NCBI RefSeq assembly: GCF_019097595.1
Contig: NC_080720.1
Coordinates: 24,154,352-24,218,351 of the forward strand
Direction: 5' to 3'
DNA: 64,000 nucleotides
Origin: Hemibagrus wyckioides
Taxonomy: Eukaryota > Chordata > Actinopteri > Siluriformes > Bagridae
The position numbers and the translations under genes were made by a program. This document shows, one piece after another, positions 11,532 through 23,787 of this stretch. The notes beneath the pieces are model-generated. The model was not told the origin of the DNA. It saw only the letters and a program-made list of their open reading frames with translations, and ran no database searches. Each line of letters opens with the position of its first letter. The first letter of the stretch is position 1.

Positions 11532-14500
11532 GGCATCAGGAGAAGAAGCAAAGGTGAAGCCATACTTGCCCAAGGACAAGCAGTTTCTGTTAACCCGTAA
11601 TGGTATGTAGTGCCTAACTGGGTTTTGGAAATTTCATTAATAAAGCCGAAAATAAATACATAATTTAGTTTAATAGAAATTACAGTCTTTAAATGGCAAA
11701 ATTCATAGTGTAGCTTCCTCTGTCTCAGTCCCATGTTACAAGCGTTGTAAACAAATGGAGTACTCTGACGAGCTGGAGGCCATTATAGAAGAGGATGATG
11801 GTGATGGAGGATGGGTTGACACTTATCATAACTCTGGTAAGATCAGAATCAACTCCCAAAAAGTGAACCTATTTTTGTTATGGTATCTGTGTTAGAATTA
11901 AAGTTAATTTAAATATTTTTAGTTAATAAAAATATTTATTAATTTGACATTTCCAGTGACTGGAATGATGGAGGCAGTTCGTGAAATCTCGTTGGATAAC
12001 AAAGTAATGTGGTAACTGTACACAAGTTCCCGCAACAGAGGATTTCCCCATTTAGTATTAACATACTCAGATGTCTTCTTTTATTTGAACATGAATGTTT
12101 TTTCCCTTTTGAAGGATAATATGAATATGAATGTGCACTTGGGCAGTGGAATTAGTGATGATGATGATGACGTAGAAGCAGCGGATATGAAGGGTAACTG
12201 CAAGAACATAATTTTAAAAAATATTTTTAAATGAACATATGTTTTAATGAATCTTGATCATCTTGAAATACAAATACATTAACTGCTTTGTAAATATAAA
12301 GCTAATCTGTGTATTTCAGAGTATGAAGAAAGTGGACTTTTGGAAACAGATGAGGTACAGAGAGTCTTGTATTAGTATTTTTCTTCAGGAATATCGATAT
12401 TGGTGACTTGTTTGTGCATAAAATCTACTGTTTTAACATTTGTGTAGGCGACTCTTGACACAAGTAAAATGGCAGATACAGCTAAGTGGAAGGCTGAGGC
12501 AAGCGGAGAAGATGCCATTCTTCAGACCAGAACCTATGATCTATACATAACTTATGACAAATACTATCAAACTCCTAGGCTGTGGCTTTTTGGATATGAT
12601 GAGGTTCATGCATCTTCATCTTCATGACCCAAAAAAAAACAACAGATGTGATTTTAGACTTATAAAAGGTAATTTTAATCATTAATTCTTAGCCTGTGTG
12701 TTGTGCTGTTTCCCAGGAAAGACAGCCACTCACTGTTGATCAGATGTATGAGGACATCAGCCAGGATCATGTTAAGAAAACAGTCACCACTGAAAACCAC
12801 CCACACCTGCCTCCTCCTGCAATGTGCTCTGTGCACCCATGCAGGTACTGAAATTTTAACAACCTACACAAAATCTGTTTTGTGATGCTTTCTTTAAATG
12901 ACCCAAAAAAGTCTCCCCCTCTACAACCTCTCAGAGTAGGAAATTGCTCTGGGCAAAATTCAGCTGCAAATATGCTGATGTGTGTTTCAGGCCCTATACC
13001 TATTTTTAGTAATCATGGACACTGATAACTGGTACTTCAATAAACATTACATTAAATCAGCATAATGTTTAATATTTACATTTATTTAAAATAATGTTTA
13101 ACATTATTTTAATAAAGTGTTTAATGCTATAAACAGTATAACAGTTGCAAAACATGTTCAAAGTAAAATAATTTGCACCAAGTAATGTTTTAATAGAATA
13201 TTTAAAATAAAGAACTTAAATAAGAATTAAATAAAATGAGGAGAAAAAATGAACAAATCCAATGTCCAGGATCTGCTCTGTAGTCCTAATAGAGCAACAC
13301 CAAGTTGTGGTGTAGAGATTGCAGCCTTTCAGTATGTTCTCCTGTGAGGCTGCGCCTATTCTTTTCACATGCCATGACTGAAAATGCACTCATGTAAGTG
13401 CTTCATTCCCATGTTTCTCACAAACACCAAAAAGCATGTTTGACTGGATTAACTTGACAAATTGTCCACATTTCAAGCAATTCAGTAATGCTGTAGTGGG
13501 CCATTGTGCCAGATGTTGGTTCATGTGTTTTTTGTTTTTTTTAATGGTTTTGTCAGATATTTGTATAACTAACAAATTATTTCTTTTATCTTCATTAAAA
13601 CAAGTTGAAGTGCAGAAAATGCTGAATATCAGCTGTTGGTTGGGTCATAATTGATGGCTACATTCGATGATCCTGTTTAATGCTTGTTTGTTGTGGAATA
13701 AAATGGTCAAACAGAGTAACTCAACAGCCTGTTTCCGATACCGGGCCGTGTGCCTCATGGTGGTGACTGAGAAGTTGCTTTAGTCTGACATCCCCAATAT
13801 TTACATGAATTTAGATGGTTTTGTGATTGTGCATGCTTGAGATCTGGACATCCCAGGGAAATCTTGCAGGCTTGGGGGCTGTTTTTACTTTAACTGGTGG
13901 TGTCAGTGTATTTAACTGCTGTGCATCAGTTTGCGAACATTCTGTTTGCCACACGAGTTTGGCATTGTTGTCGTCTATGTGCCACTGGATGGAAAGAGCA
14001 GCAGAAGCACTGGCACAGGTGTCTGAGTGTGTGCAACAGCAGCTCCAGTGCACCTCTCATACTCTTCTCTTTGTCTTAGGTGATATGTACTACTGGCACC
14101 TTGAAATATTCCTCCCTTTTTTCCAGCTATGTCTAATGCAACATTAGGAACAATATTTTGGACAAATGCTATGGAAACATATCCGGTTGTACTGTAAAAG
14201 TAAAACCATCCCTTGCAAACTCTGATCACATAACGGAGCAGCTTAATTCCTGTATTCCGTACTGTGCTGAGGTCAAGAAAGCTTGGATATATGCTGGTGA
14301 AAGCTGTTGTTCAGTGTCAGGTGTTTTTTGATGCACCAGTCGGACAGTATACGGATCTGTTCCCTATAGGCTCATCTCCTTTGGGTTTGAGGCCGACCAC
14401 AGTGTTGTCGTTAGCTAATTTAATTGATTGCATTAGAGGAGTGGATGGGAGTGAAGGGCATAGAAGAGTGGGCTCTAAGTGTGATGGTGGAGGAGGTGTG

Positions 14501-17500
14501 GGTTTTTATCCAGGGGCAGGTGGATGTGGGAAGTCCAGGTTATACAGCTTGTCCACTAGTATGCCCAGGATAATTGTATTGAATGCTGAGTAGTCAATGA
14601 AGAGCACTCATACATAGTTCCCTTGGTGTACTAAGTGGCTCAGTGCAGTGTGGAGGGCTATGTTGATGGTATCATCAGTTGATCTGTTGAACTGATTAGA
14701 ATCAAAGGTGGGACGGAGGCTGGCTTTCAATGTGCTGTACCACTCGTTTCTCATAACATTTCATAACAATGTATGTGAGGGCTATTGGTATAGCAATTGA
14801 GAGTGCTGACAACTGGCTTTTTGGGAACAGGGATGATTGTAGCAGGCTTTCAGCAGGTTGGGATGGATGCTTGTGTAAGGAAGATATTGAATAGCTTTGT
14901 GAAGACCCCTGAGAGCTGGTTTGCACAAGCCTTTAACACCTTCCTGAATGTTCAATCAGGACCAGCTGCTTTCTTGGGTTTGCCAATTTCAGCATGCATC
15001 TCCCCTGTTGTTCCTGTAAGGTGAGCTTGTGAGGTGTGGTGGATGGTGGGGGAGGTGTGACTGTGTATAGCAGTGCTGTCTCAGCACTGATGGTTATAGG
15101 TGGTCTGACTTTGTAATTGGTGATCTGCTGAATATCCTTTCACACCTGCTGTGGGTTGTTGTTGTGTTTTTAGTCCTTCTTGGCTGTGTTGGTCCCTCTC
15201 CTCAGGTCAGTCCTTGCAACGCTGTACTGTGTCCTGTCCCTTGCCCTGAAGGCAGCATTACATGCCTTTAAAGACTGTCCCTGTCTAGTCATGGTTTGCA
15301 ATTGGGATAAACCAGGATGTGTTTGTTTACCGTCATATTATCAGTGCAGGTATTTATGTAGAACAAAGCAGTTTCAGTATATTCCCCAAGTCTTGGCATT
15401 TAAATATATTCCAGTCTGTGTGTGCAACGCAGTCTGAAGTTGAGTGAGTAATCCCACTGTCTAGGTTTGAATAACTTGGTTTGCCTTTTAGGCAGGGTCT
15501 ATGCTGGAATGAGGAGCAGTGAGAGGTGGTCTGACAGGCCCAGATGTGGTATGGGTACTGCATGCATGCTTTAATTCGGGATAGACATCATCCAGTGTGT
15601 TCTTACCCTGATAGCATAATGTAATACTGTACAAAGTAACAGTAATGAGCACTGTCCTTAAGCATGTTTGGTTAAAGTCTCCAGCAATAGTGTACACTCC
15701 ATCAGGATAAGCTTGTTGCTGTTTGTTTATAGTGTTATACAACAGGATGAAAGCAATGCTAATGTTAGGTTCTCGTGGTATGTAGCAGCAGTAAAGAGCA
15801 CTACAGTGAGCTTTCGTGCCAGGGAGAAAGGTCTACACATATAAAGAATAAATTAAAAAAGTAATTAATTGAGTAAGAATCCAACAAACTGACAATACTG
15901 CTATGCATGGTCTTCTGCATAAGGATAAGGACATTCAGCATTATGCAACAGAAATAATCAATGTTGTCACATGGTGTGAAGATAATTGCCTATTGTGGGT
16001 TGTGCATCTTGGTACACAACAATGTACTTTGTCTGTAGGCTTAGGGATTTTGGAGTGGCCCAGATGGTTATGCGGATGTATTACCATGACTTTATTGAAT
16101 ACATCTTTCTGTATCTGCTTGGTTTAGTTACCTCAAGTCTCAGCTGAAGTGTCTGGTGTATGAAAATAAAACAATGAGGGCGTTGAAGAGGTTGTTTGTT
16201 GCAGCATATCAGTGACAATATACATGAAGTACTTTGGGTTCATCTGAGTCAGGAAGACAAAGGACAAATCTTGCACAAACATTTTATACTGTTTTTCCTG
16301 TTTGCAATTTAAATTTTAGTATTCAATTCAATTTGTATAGTGCTTTTAACAATGGACATTGTCTCAAAGCAGCTTTACAAAAGTATAGAAACAAAGAAGA
16401 GGAAAAAATTCTAAAGTTTAAAGTTAGGTAACTATTTTATCCCTATTTTATCTCTAATGAGCAAGCCTGAGGCTACGATGGCAAGGAAAAACTCCCTGAG
16501 ATGACATGAAGAAACCTGGAGAGGAACCAGGCTTAGAAGGGAACCCATCCTCATTTGGGTGACACTGGACAGTAAATAATGTCCAAGGGCTTATGAGGTC
16601 AGTGTAGTTTCTGAGTTCATTATAGACACTAATTCCTTGCTGTCGCAAGCTGACAGATGTAACAGCAGATCTGTGACAGTGTGATAGTCTCCAAGTGGCT
16701 CTGTCCACAGCTGTCTCCTGGTCACAGGCTGTCCACACAGATCTATCTACAGCATCAGTGAGCACCACCAAGAGCCGAGACCCCAACCAGGGTTAGACCG
16801 TCTGCAGAGTTCTGCTTTGAATGCATAATTGAGTGTAAGAATTGAGTATCACCCAAATGGCCGGGTGATACTATTGTCTAGCCGGATGTCTTTAAATAGT
16901 AATCATGGTCACATACACCTTGGCTTGGTATTGTTACAGGTGTTATCATCAAAATGGTTGGGTGATACTATTATTTAAATTGGTAATCACGGTCATGTCT
17001 ATACCCTTTGTTCAGAGATGGTCCTTGACGTCCTGTTGCCACTCCCATACTAATAATTGATTAAGGTTATTTATTTAGTGTTCTAAACATATTCCTCTAT
17101 GATATTTAAGCCTTTTTGGCTTAAGTTACTCTGGAACAATCTCATGTGCTCTTTCCAGAATGTGATTTACTCTAATCTGGCTATCTACCTATAGTGGGGT
17201 AGCTGAAGTGCTAGTTTAAAAGATTTACATACATAGCCAAGGTATGATTAAGACACCAACACATGTCTAAAAGCAACTACTCTGTATTGATTACACAAGC
17301 ATTCAAGATCAAAAAATATTATAATAATGATCATAAAAACAATGTCAGTCAGTATTGAAGAATATAATTTGTTTTGTTTAAAAACTAAAATATTTAGAAA
17401 TGATTAAATGTATCATACATTGTATCATAGATCATAAACTGTTCAAGTCATTTTGCCTTCTTGTGTCAAAATTAAAAATAGTCTCTTCACTCATCACTGT

Positions 17501-20500
17501 TTGATCCTTACATTTGTAGTGAAATAATTTAGTGAGTTCTTTTCTGCTGGCTAATTTTCCTATATTTTAGTACATCATTCAACTATTTTAAATCTTTGTA
17601 ATAACAAAGTAAAAAACATTTTGGACAAACTCATTTTTGACTGCCAGAATTCAGTGACATAATGAATTTTCCCACACCATCAAAACAATCGTATGTGAGC
17701 CTCCCATTTATTTTTTTCAAACAGGTTTTGTCACTGTTTGCTTTTATTTCCGTGTAGGAACAATTTATGGACAATCAGTAGGGCAGTGGATTTTACTACT
17801 TTAGAGATGTTTATGCCATTTCTTTTCCCCAGACATGCCGAAGTGATGAAGAAGATAATTGAGACTGTGGCTGAAGGTGGTGGAGAGCTTGGGGTTCATA
17901 TGTATCCTTGCCTTTGATACATTTTGTACATTGAATATGCTTGTTTTTCCAAAATCTACTTTCATTACTGTATAAAGCCAGTTTAATGCTGACTACAGCA
18001 ATCTTATAGATGATTACTTGTCACACTGTACAAGAGCATTTTGATAAATTCTTGTCCCAGTTCAACAACAAGCTGTGCAATAATCTTGTTGAGTTCAGAT
18101 TACATGATGAAGATCCATATTTATGAGTGCCACTGCAGAAATATACTGCTCTGTATTTAATAGTGATGCCAAAAATGATTATTCATATTAAAATGTTCAT
18201 ATTTTAGATTTATATTTTTATGGCTTGTCTCTCTTAGTCAAGATGTAGACAGGAAAGTCTGCATGTAAACTTTTGAAATTTAAACAGGCAGCTTTTTTTT
18301 TTTTTTTAATTAAAAAGTGCTCTAGTATTTACCTTAAACATTAGATTAGTGAAAAGACACTTGTATTGCATTTTATCCCATCCATTGTATTTTACTCAGT
18401 GGTGGGCCATCTGGTCCAGCAAGGCCTTCTCTGCTGGCCTAAACAGCAGTGATCTGAATCACTGACTTGCATTTAAATATATTTAATATATTTTTTATGC
18501 ATGTGTACTAAATTATTCCCAATAGTCTATTCTCTACATTTCATAGCTCTTCTCTTGGTTGTGCTGCTTCTAGTAGTGTATATATATGATAACAGTATTT
18601 ATCCAATCATATTTCAGCCATCATCATGACATCATGTGTTGCCAGGGTGAAAGAAATCCTTTAAAAACTCCTTTAAGGCCTTTAAAAAACAATATTGCAG
18701 GTGCCCGTAGCTTAAAATAAGTGTCAATGAAATTGTTCCATTAACCAATCAGATTTCGAGTTGGCGTCACTGGGGCCATCTAGCAGGCATACGATTACGT
18801 CAGCAATTTCCCGTCCTATATATATATAGGAACATGGATGTTCACAAACCATCAAGCAAAGCTGAGCTGTTTGCTTTTTTGCAAAAAGAGTGGTATAAAG
18901 TTCCCCATCAGCAATGTGAAAAACTAGTGCAGAGCATGGAGCCAAAACTCATGCAAATCAGGGTTATTCCACCAAATACTGATTTCTTAATGTTATTTAG
19001 CCAAAGCATTAACACAATTTGTTTACAAATTATTTGCATTTTGTTTTATTTGAGTTATTAAAGCTCTGCAAATACTGCATGATCTTGGGTTATTTTGATG
19101 TGTTGTCCTTTCCTTTAAATATACACTCTAAATAACAATAGTTATATTTTGAATTTAGGAGAAATATTATCAGCAGTTCACAAAAATGAAACAAAACTGT
19201 TAATCTCACCAATACATGCACCTGTAAGAAAAAAAACATAAGAAACTGATTATTTTGCAGTGGTATATATATACACTATATTGCCAAAAGTATTCGCTCA
19301 CTTGCCTTGACTCGCATATGAACTTAAGTGACATCCCATTCCTAATCCATAGGGTTCAATATGACGTCGGTCCACCCTTTGCAGCTATAACAGCTTCAAC
19401 TCTTCTGGGAAGGCTGTCCACAAGGTTTAGGAGTGTGTTTATGGGAATTTTTGACCATTCTTCCAGAAGCGCATTTGTGAGGTCACACACTGATGTTGGA
19501 CGAGAAGGCCTGGCTCTCAGTCTCCGCTCTAATTCATCCCAAAGGTGTTGAGGTCAGGACTCTGTGCAGGCCAGTCAAGTTCATCCACACCAGACTCTGT
19601 CATCCATGTCTTTATGGACCTTGCTTTGGTCACTCGTGCACAGTCATGTTGGAAGAAGAAGGGGCCAGATCCAAACTGTTCCCACAAAGTGGGGAGCATG
19701 GAATTGTCCAAAATGTCTTGGTATGCTGAAGCATTCAGAGTTCCTTTCACTGGAACTAAGGGGCCAAGCCCAGCTCCTGAAAAACAACCCCACACCATAA
19801 TCCCCCCTCCACCAAACTTTACACTTGGCACAATGCAGTCAGACAAGTACCGTTCTCCTGGCAACCGCCAAACCCAGACTCGTCCATCAGATTGCCAGAT
19901 GGAGAAGCGCGATTCGTCACTCCAGAGAACGCGTCTCCACTGCTCTAGAGTCCAGTGGCGGCGTGCTTTACACCACTGCATCCGATGCTTTGCATTGCAC
20001 TTGGTGATGTATGGCTTGGATGCAGCTGCTCGGCCATGGAAACCCATTCCATGAAGCTCTCGGCGCACTGTTCTTGAGCTAATCTGAAGGCCACATGAAG
20101 TTTGGAGGTCTGTAGCGATTGACTCTGCAGAAAGTTGGCGATCTCTTCGCACTATGCGCCTCAGCATCCGCTGACCCCGCTCCGTCAGTTTACGTGGCCT
20201 ACCACTTCGTGGCTGAGTTGCTGTCGTTCCCAAACACTTCCATGTTCTTATAATACAGCTGACAGTTGACTGTGGAATATTTAGGAGCGAGGAAATTTCA
20301 CGACTGGATTTGTTGCACAGGTGGCATCCTATCACAGTTCCACGCTGGAATTCACTGAGCTCCTGAGAGCGACCCATTCTTTCACAAATGTTTGTAAAAA
20401 CAGTCTGCATGCCTAGGTGCTTGATTTTATACACCTGTGGCCATGGAAGTGATTGGAACACCTGATTCTGATTATTTGGATGGGTGAGCGAATACTTTTG

Positions 20501-20750
20501 TCAATATAGTGTATATATATATATATATATATGTATATATTAACTCACAATGGCTGACAGGAGAAGAAATTTATTTGATTTAGTGTGAAATGCACGGCCC
20601 GCCACTGATTTTACTATATAAAAATATTGATGATGACAGAAGAATGCTTCCTTAATTGTGTTCTCCAGGTATCTCCTGATTTTCCTGAAATTTGTGCAAG
20701 CTGTTATTCCAACAATAGAATATGATTACACAAGACACTTCACTATGTAA
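11532..20750 (+). CDS. atg3: Autophagy-related protein 3 (E2-like enzyme), last nine coding exons
   Basis: ATG3 takes activated Atg8/LC3 from ATG7 and transfers it to phosphatidylethanolamine on the forming autophagosome. Coding exons read as 11532-11602, 11729-11836, 11957-12003, 12115-12193, 12320-12354, 12448-12603, 12717-12844, 17833-17901 and 20669-20750; phases join without a break to a TAA at 20748-20750. Visible landmarks: the [17 protein letters not shown] block and [10 protein letters not shown] in exon 2 here; an acidic, variable flexible region; [16 protein letters not shown], the segment known to bind ATG12; the E2-fold stretch [20 protein letters not shown]; the active-site cysteine in MCSVHPCR; and the C-terminus YDYTRHFTM. 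The first base of the first exon here completes a Trp codon, so about 55 N-terminal residues, including the membrane-sensing helix, are encoded upstream and were not found. Introns contain LINE debris and a nested hAT/Tc1 insertion. AATAAA at 21122-21127 is a possible polyadenylation signal. Confidence 0.95.
12845..14265. other. atg3 intron sequence
   Basis: First part of the roughly 5 kb intron between the catalytic-Cys exon and the penultimate exon. No clear element is seen; several overlapping open frames at 13811-14147 on both strands have no family features. Confidence 0.5.
14266..15790 (-). mobile_element. CR1/Rex1-type LINE, degenerate endonuclease plus reverse transcriptase
   Basis: On the minus strand, 15488-15742 encodes [20 protein letters not shown], the endonuclease GDFN block, then [15 protein letters not shown]. 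14702-14926 encodes the reverse transcriptase block [19 protein letters not shown]. 14530-14600 encodes AFNTII. The order endonuclease then reverse transcriptase is kept but frames are broken. It sits antisense in an atg3 intron. Confidence 0.7.
15791..17832. other. atg3 intron; LINE-associated dispersed repeat at 16320-16570
   Basis: 16320-16570 (ATTCAATTTGTATAGTGCTT to the CTCATTTGGGTGACAC segment) matches 38165-38365 in this window and is a dispersed fish repeat, probably the 3' part of an L2-type LINE. A short direct repeat around GGGTGATACTATT occurs at 16863 and 16963. 15903-16130 may be another LINE scrap. The rest is unassigned. Confidence 0.5.
19274..20511 (-). mobile_element. Tc1-like transposon, copy A
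   Basis: The ends are CACTATATTGCCAAAAGTAT and its inverted near-copy, with TA on both sides. At 1238 bp it is full length for a compact Tc1 element. It is nearly identical to copy B at 49689-50910, which lies in the opposite direction. The right border touches a (TA)n tract. Confidence 0.95.
19529..20377 (-). pseudogene. Tc1-like transposase, C-terminal frameshift (copy A)
   Basis: The enzyme cuts and pastes its element through a DDE catalytic core. The ATG at 20377 ([13 protein letters not shown]) is preferred over the upstream one because it matches copy B and related transposases. Visible: paired-like HTH domain, a [12 protein letters not shown] hook, WSDESRF with the first catalytic Asp, and FQHDCAR with the second. 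At [11 protein letters not shown] a 10-nt deletion relative to copy B removes the PIE block holding the third catalytic acid and shifts the frame to an early stop. The rest of the C-terminus remains out of frame at 19350-19528. Confidence 0.9.
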
Positions 20751-21763
20751 GGTCCCAGGATTGCAGCTGGAATACTTCATAAAAGAGAGCTGTATGGAAC
20801 TGCAGGCAGTGGCCAGCAACACATTTACACAAGATGATTTAAATAATTAAACAATGTTATATGACTTTGCATGGGTAAGAGGGCTAAATGATTAATTGTT
20901 ACATTATTCCCTGATGTAACTCCATATTCTCTGGAAATGTTTTGCCATTCTTTAGGGCAAATTCTGTCTTGCTTGCCTCATGTTGGAAAGTTTTATGTTT
21001 ACACTGGATTCAAACACCACCACTAACCACTCTCTTATGTATTACTGGTGAAAAACTGCTTAAAAAATAATCATGCTAACCAACATAACTTCTGCTTGTT
21101 GCAGCTTCTGACTAGGTGTGAAATAAAACACGTATTAAAAGTGTTGCACCTGTTCATTCTTGCAGGAGTATGATTTATCCCAAGTTATTTGAATTATTTA
21201 CTGTTTGAATGTTCGAAATATTGCCCAGTCTCTAAATTACTATTGAAATACAAGGGGCATCACAGCTAACAGTGCTGCTTCCAGATTGTGCTAAATGGAG
21301 TTGGATTTCTTTTTTTTCATAATTGAAATTTGTCAGAGTAGGGAGATCCAAAATATCTGTTTCTGATGTTCTTAAAGAAGTGGACAAGAGGTTTTAAAGT
21401 ATCCTTCACAAAATTGTCTGACAAAGTGTAGTGCAATGTTGTAATGCTGGTGTTTTATTTCTCTGTTGTGTTGTTCCTGCCAAGGGCAGAGCTTTGCCAT
21501 GGGGAACCCCTGTGCAAACATTATGTTTGGGCCTACACATGTTACATTTCCCAATAAAGAATTTGCATACTCCCATGTTCATAATATTTTGTAAACAGCC
21601 AGTAATGTGGCATCTCTGTTACAACCAGTAGTACTGTCTACATGTGCTTAAAGTTGGAATACCACAAGGGCCTTAAAATCCTTGAAATACATAATTTTAC
21701 TACACACTGAACTCAACTTTAATGGACACTTTCCCAATTAAATGACCTTAAAATGCATCATAA
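20751..21763. other. atg3 3' UTR and downstream sequence
   Basis: It follows the atg3 stop. AATAAA at 21122-21127 is the first polyadenylation-like hexamer noticed. No repeat or gene was recognised further on. Confidence 0.5.
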
Positions 21764-22969
21764 ATGGATAGGCATAAAACCTGTGACAAACCACCTGCCT
21801 AATATTGTGTAGCTCCCCCATTTTGCTGCCAAAACAGCCTTGACATTGTGAGGCATGGACTCCACTAGGTCCCTGAAGGTGTGCTGTGGTATCTGGCACC
21901 AAGATGTTAGCAGCAGAAGTCATGTAAGTTGTGAGGTGAGGCCTCCATGGATCCAACTTGTTTGTCCAGTACATCCCACAGATGCTTGATTGGATTGAGA
22001 TCTGGGGAATTTGGAGGGCAAGTCAACACCTCAAACTCGTTGCTCATCAAACCATTCCTGAACCATTTTTTGCTTTGTGGCACGGCGCATTATCCTGAAG
22101 CCACAGCCATCAGGGAATACTGTTTCCATGAAAGGGTGTACATGGTGTGCAACAATGCTTAGGTAGATGGTACATGTCAAAGTAACATCCACATGGATGG
22201 CAGGACTCAAGGTTTCCTAGCAGAACATTGCCCAAACCATGACACTGCCTCTGCCGGTTTGCCTTCTTCCCATCCTAGTGCATCCTAGTACCATCTGTTC
22301 CCCAGTTAAGCGACGCACATGCACCCAGCCATCCACGTGATGTAAAAGAAAATGTGATTCATCAGACCAGGCCACCTTCTTCCACTGCTCCGGTATCCAG
22401 TTCTGATGCTCACATGCCTATTGTTGGCACTTTTTTAGCAGTGCACAGGGTCAGCATGGGCACCCTGACTGGAATGTGGCTATGCAGCCCCATCACAAAC
22501 TGCAATGCACTGTGTATTCTGACACCTTTCTACCAGAACAAGCATTAACTTTGCAATTTGAGCAACAGTAGCTCGTGTTTTGGATCAGACAACATGGGCC
22601 AGCCTTTGCTCCCCATTTACATCAGTGAGCCTTGGTCGCCCATGACCCTGTCTCCAGTTCACCACTGTTCCTTTCTTGGACCACTTTCGATAGATACTGA
22701 CCACTGCAGACTGGGAACAATCCACAAGAGCTGCAGTTTTGGAGATGCTCTGATGCTCTGGTCGTTTAGCTATCACAGTTTGGCCCTTGTCAAACTCACT
22801 GAAATCCTTACGCTTGCCCATTTTTCCTGCTTCCAACACATCAACTTTGAAGACAAAATATACTTGCTGCCTAATATATACCACCCACTAACAGGTGCCA
22901 TGAAGAGCAGATAATCACTTATCTCACTTCACCTGTCAGTGCTCATAATGTTATGCCTGATTGGTGTCA
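21764..22969 (-). mobile_element. Tc1-like transposon remnant, minus strand
   Basis: The right part ends CATAATGTTATGCCTGATTGGTG, the terminal motif also seen at the end of the related fragment at 54242. On the minus strand 22585-22884 encodes a Tc1-type DNA-binding domain ([20 protein letters not shown] and a second HTH). The DDE half at 21780-22300 is broken by frameshifts. The left terminus is decayed. Confidence 0.75.
22585..22823 (-). pseudogene. Tc1-like transposase N-terminal fragment
   Basis: The start at [10 protein letters not shown] gives about 78 residues with two helix-turn-helix units ([19 protein letters not shown]) and a GHGRPRLTD hook. This is the DNA-binding half of a Tc1 transposase. 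The frame is lost before the catalytic domain. Confidence 0.75.
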
Positions 22970-23744
22970 GTACGTCTCTTCAGGTTTTGAGCAAAACTTG
23001 TCTGACACACTAACAATTTATTTATGTAAATTTATTTTAAAGAAATATATTTACAATACATAGTAATATTGTACTGCATTGTATTATTTCATCACAATAT
23101 ATGGAAACTAGTAATTACAGTATTAAATAGACAAATAGACACATGCAAAATGGGTGTTAATGAATAAAAATGCAAATAAAATGTTAAAATATGGTTTAAT
23201 TATGTAAATTATATATATATATAAAATATATATATTATTTTTCTAATGTTAGATTAAAATAGCAGTGTTTGGTCAAAAGCCATCACAAATCTATTCAGTA
23301 TTGTTATGTATTAAAATGCAACTAATAAGAGCAATTCCAGCATTGGATGTGGAATTTCATGTCATGTCAAGAAGCTCTTATTGCCATTTCAACCATATAA
23401 AGCTGAAACAGTACACAATGAAATGAGACAACATTTCTCCAGGACCCTGGTGCTACATAAAACAGCTGAGAGCTACAAAATAACACAGAGCTAAGGATGG
23501 AAAGTTAGTTGTCCTAGCCACATAAAGTGCAACATGTGCAACCTAGTGCAAACAGTGCAAAGACAATACAAAACAAAACAGTACAGGACAGTATACATTC
23601 TGTATAAAATGTTATTCAGTGCACTGTGCAAAATTGTAAACAAAGAGGGTTCTTGTGAACATACACTGTATAGCAGCAGTTGGTAGCAGTTTAAAATGGA
23701 CAAAAACAGCAACAGCAGTCAAAACCTGAAATTCTCAGAGAATG

Positions 23745-23785
<41 letters not shown>

Positions 23786-23787
23786 TA
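22970..23787. other. Intergenic; (ATT)n microsatellite at 23748-23785
   Basis: AT-rich, with a TA tract near 23210-23232 and an uninterrupted ATT repeat abutting the next element. A stretch at 23355-23420 with TGTCAAGAAGCTCTTATTGCC resembles a LINE-type 3' end. No gene seen. Confidence 0.45.

Larger units (their letters stand above)
18397..20607. mobile_element. Non-autonomous hAT element containing a Tc1-like element
   Basis: The left end starts CAGTGGTGGGCCAT and the right end finishes ATGCACGGCCCGCCACTG, hAT-type inverted termini. The 8 bp flanks ATTTTACT at 18389-18396 and 20608-20615 are identical, the target-site size of hAT. Without the Tc1-like insertion at 19274-20511 it is about 970 bp, with no transposase. 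Confidence 0.9.
17902..20668 (+). other. U12-type (minor spliceosome) intron, last intron of atg3
   Basis: The donor is GTATCCTTGC at 17902, matching the U12 consensus, not the GTRAGT used by most introns of this gene. The branch-point motif TTCCTTAAT lies at 20648-20656, about 12 nt before the acceptor AG at 20667-20668, the short spacing typical of U12 introns. Splicing joins CAT-AT to G-TAT and keeps the conserved HMYLLIF reading. A hAT element and a Tc1-like element have enlarged the intron. Confidence 0.9.

Noticed and set aside
12703..12885. Open frame across the atg3 catalytic-Cys exon
   Set aside because: It is in a different frame from the real exon, which reads through MCSVHPCR.
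15903..16127. Possible LINE reverse transcriptase piece with a WCEDN motif
   Set aside because: A single short motif without neighbouring blocks; not enough to call.
19545..20054. 169-codon + strand frame within Tc1-like copy A (and its counterpart 50120-50866 minus in copy B)
   Set aside because: It is the antisense shadow of the transposase; codon patterns and motifs belong to the other strand.
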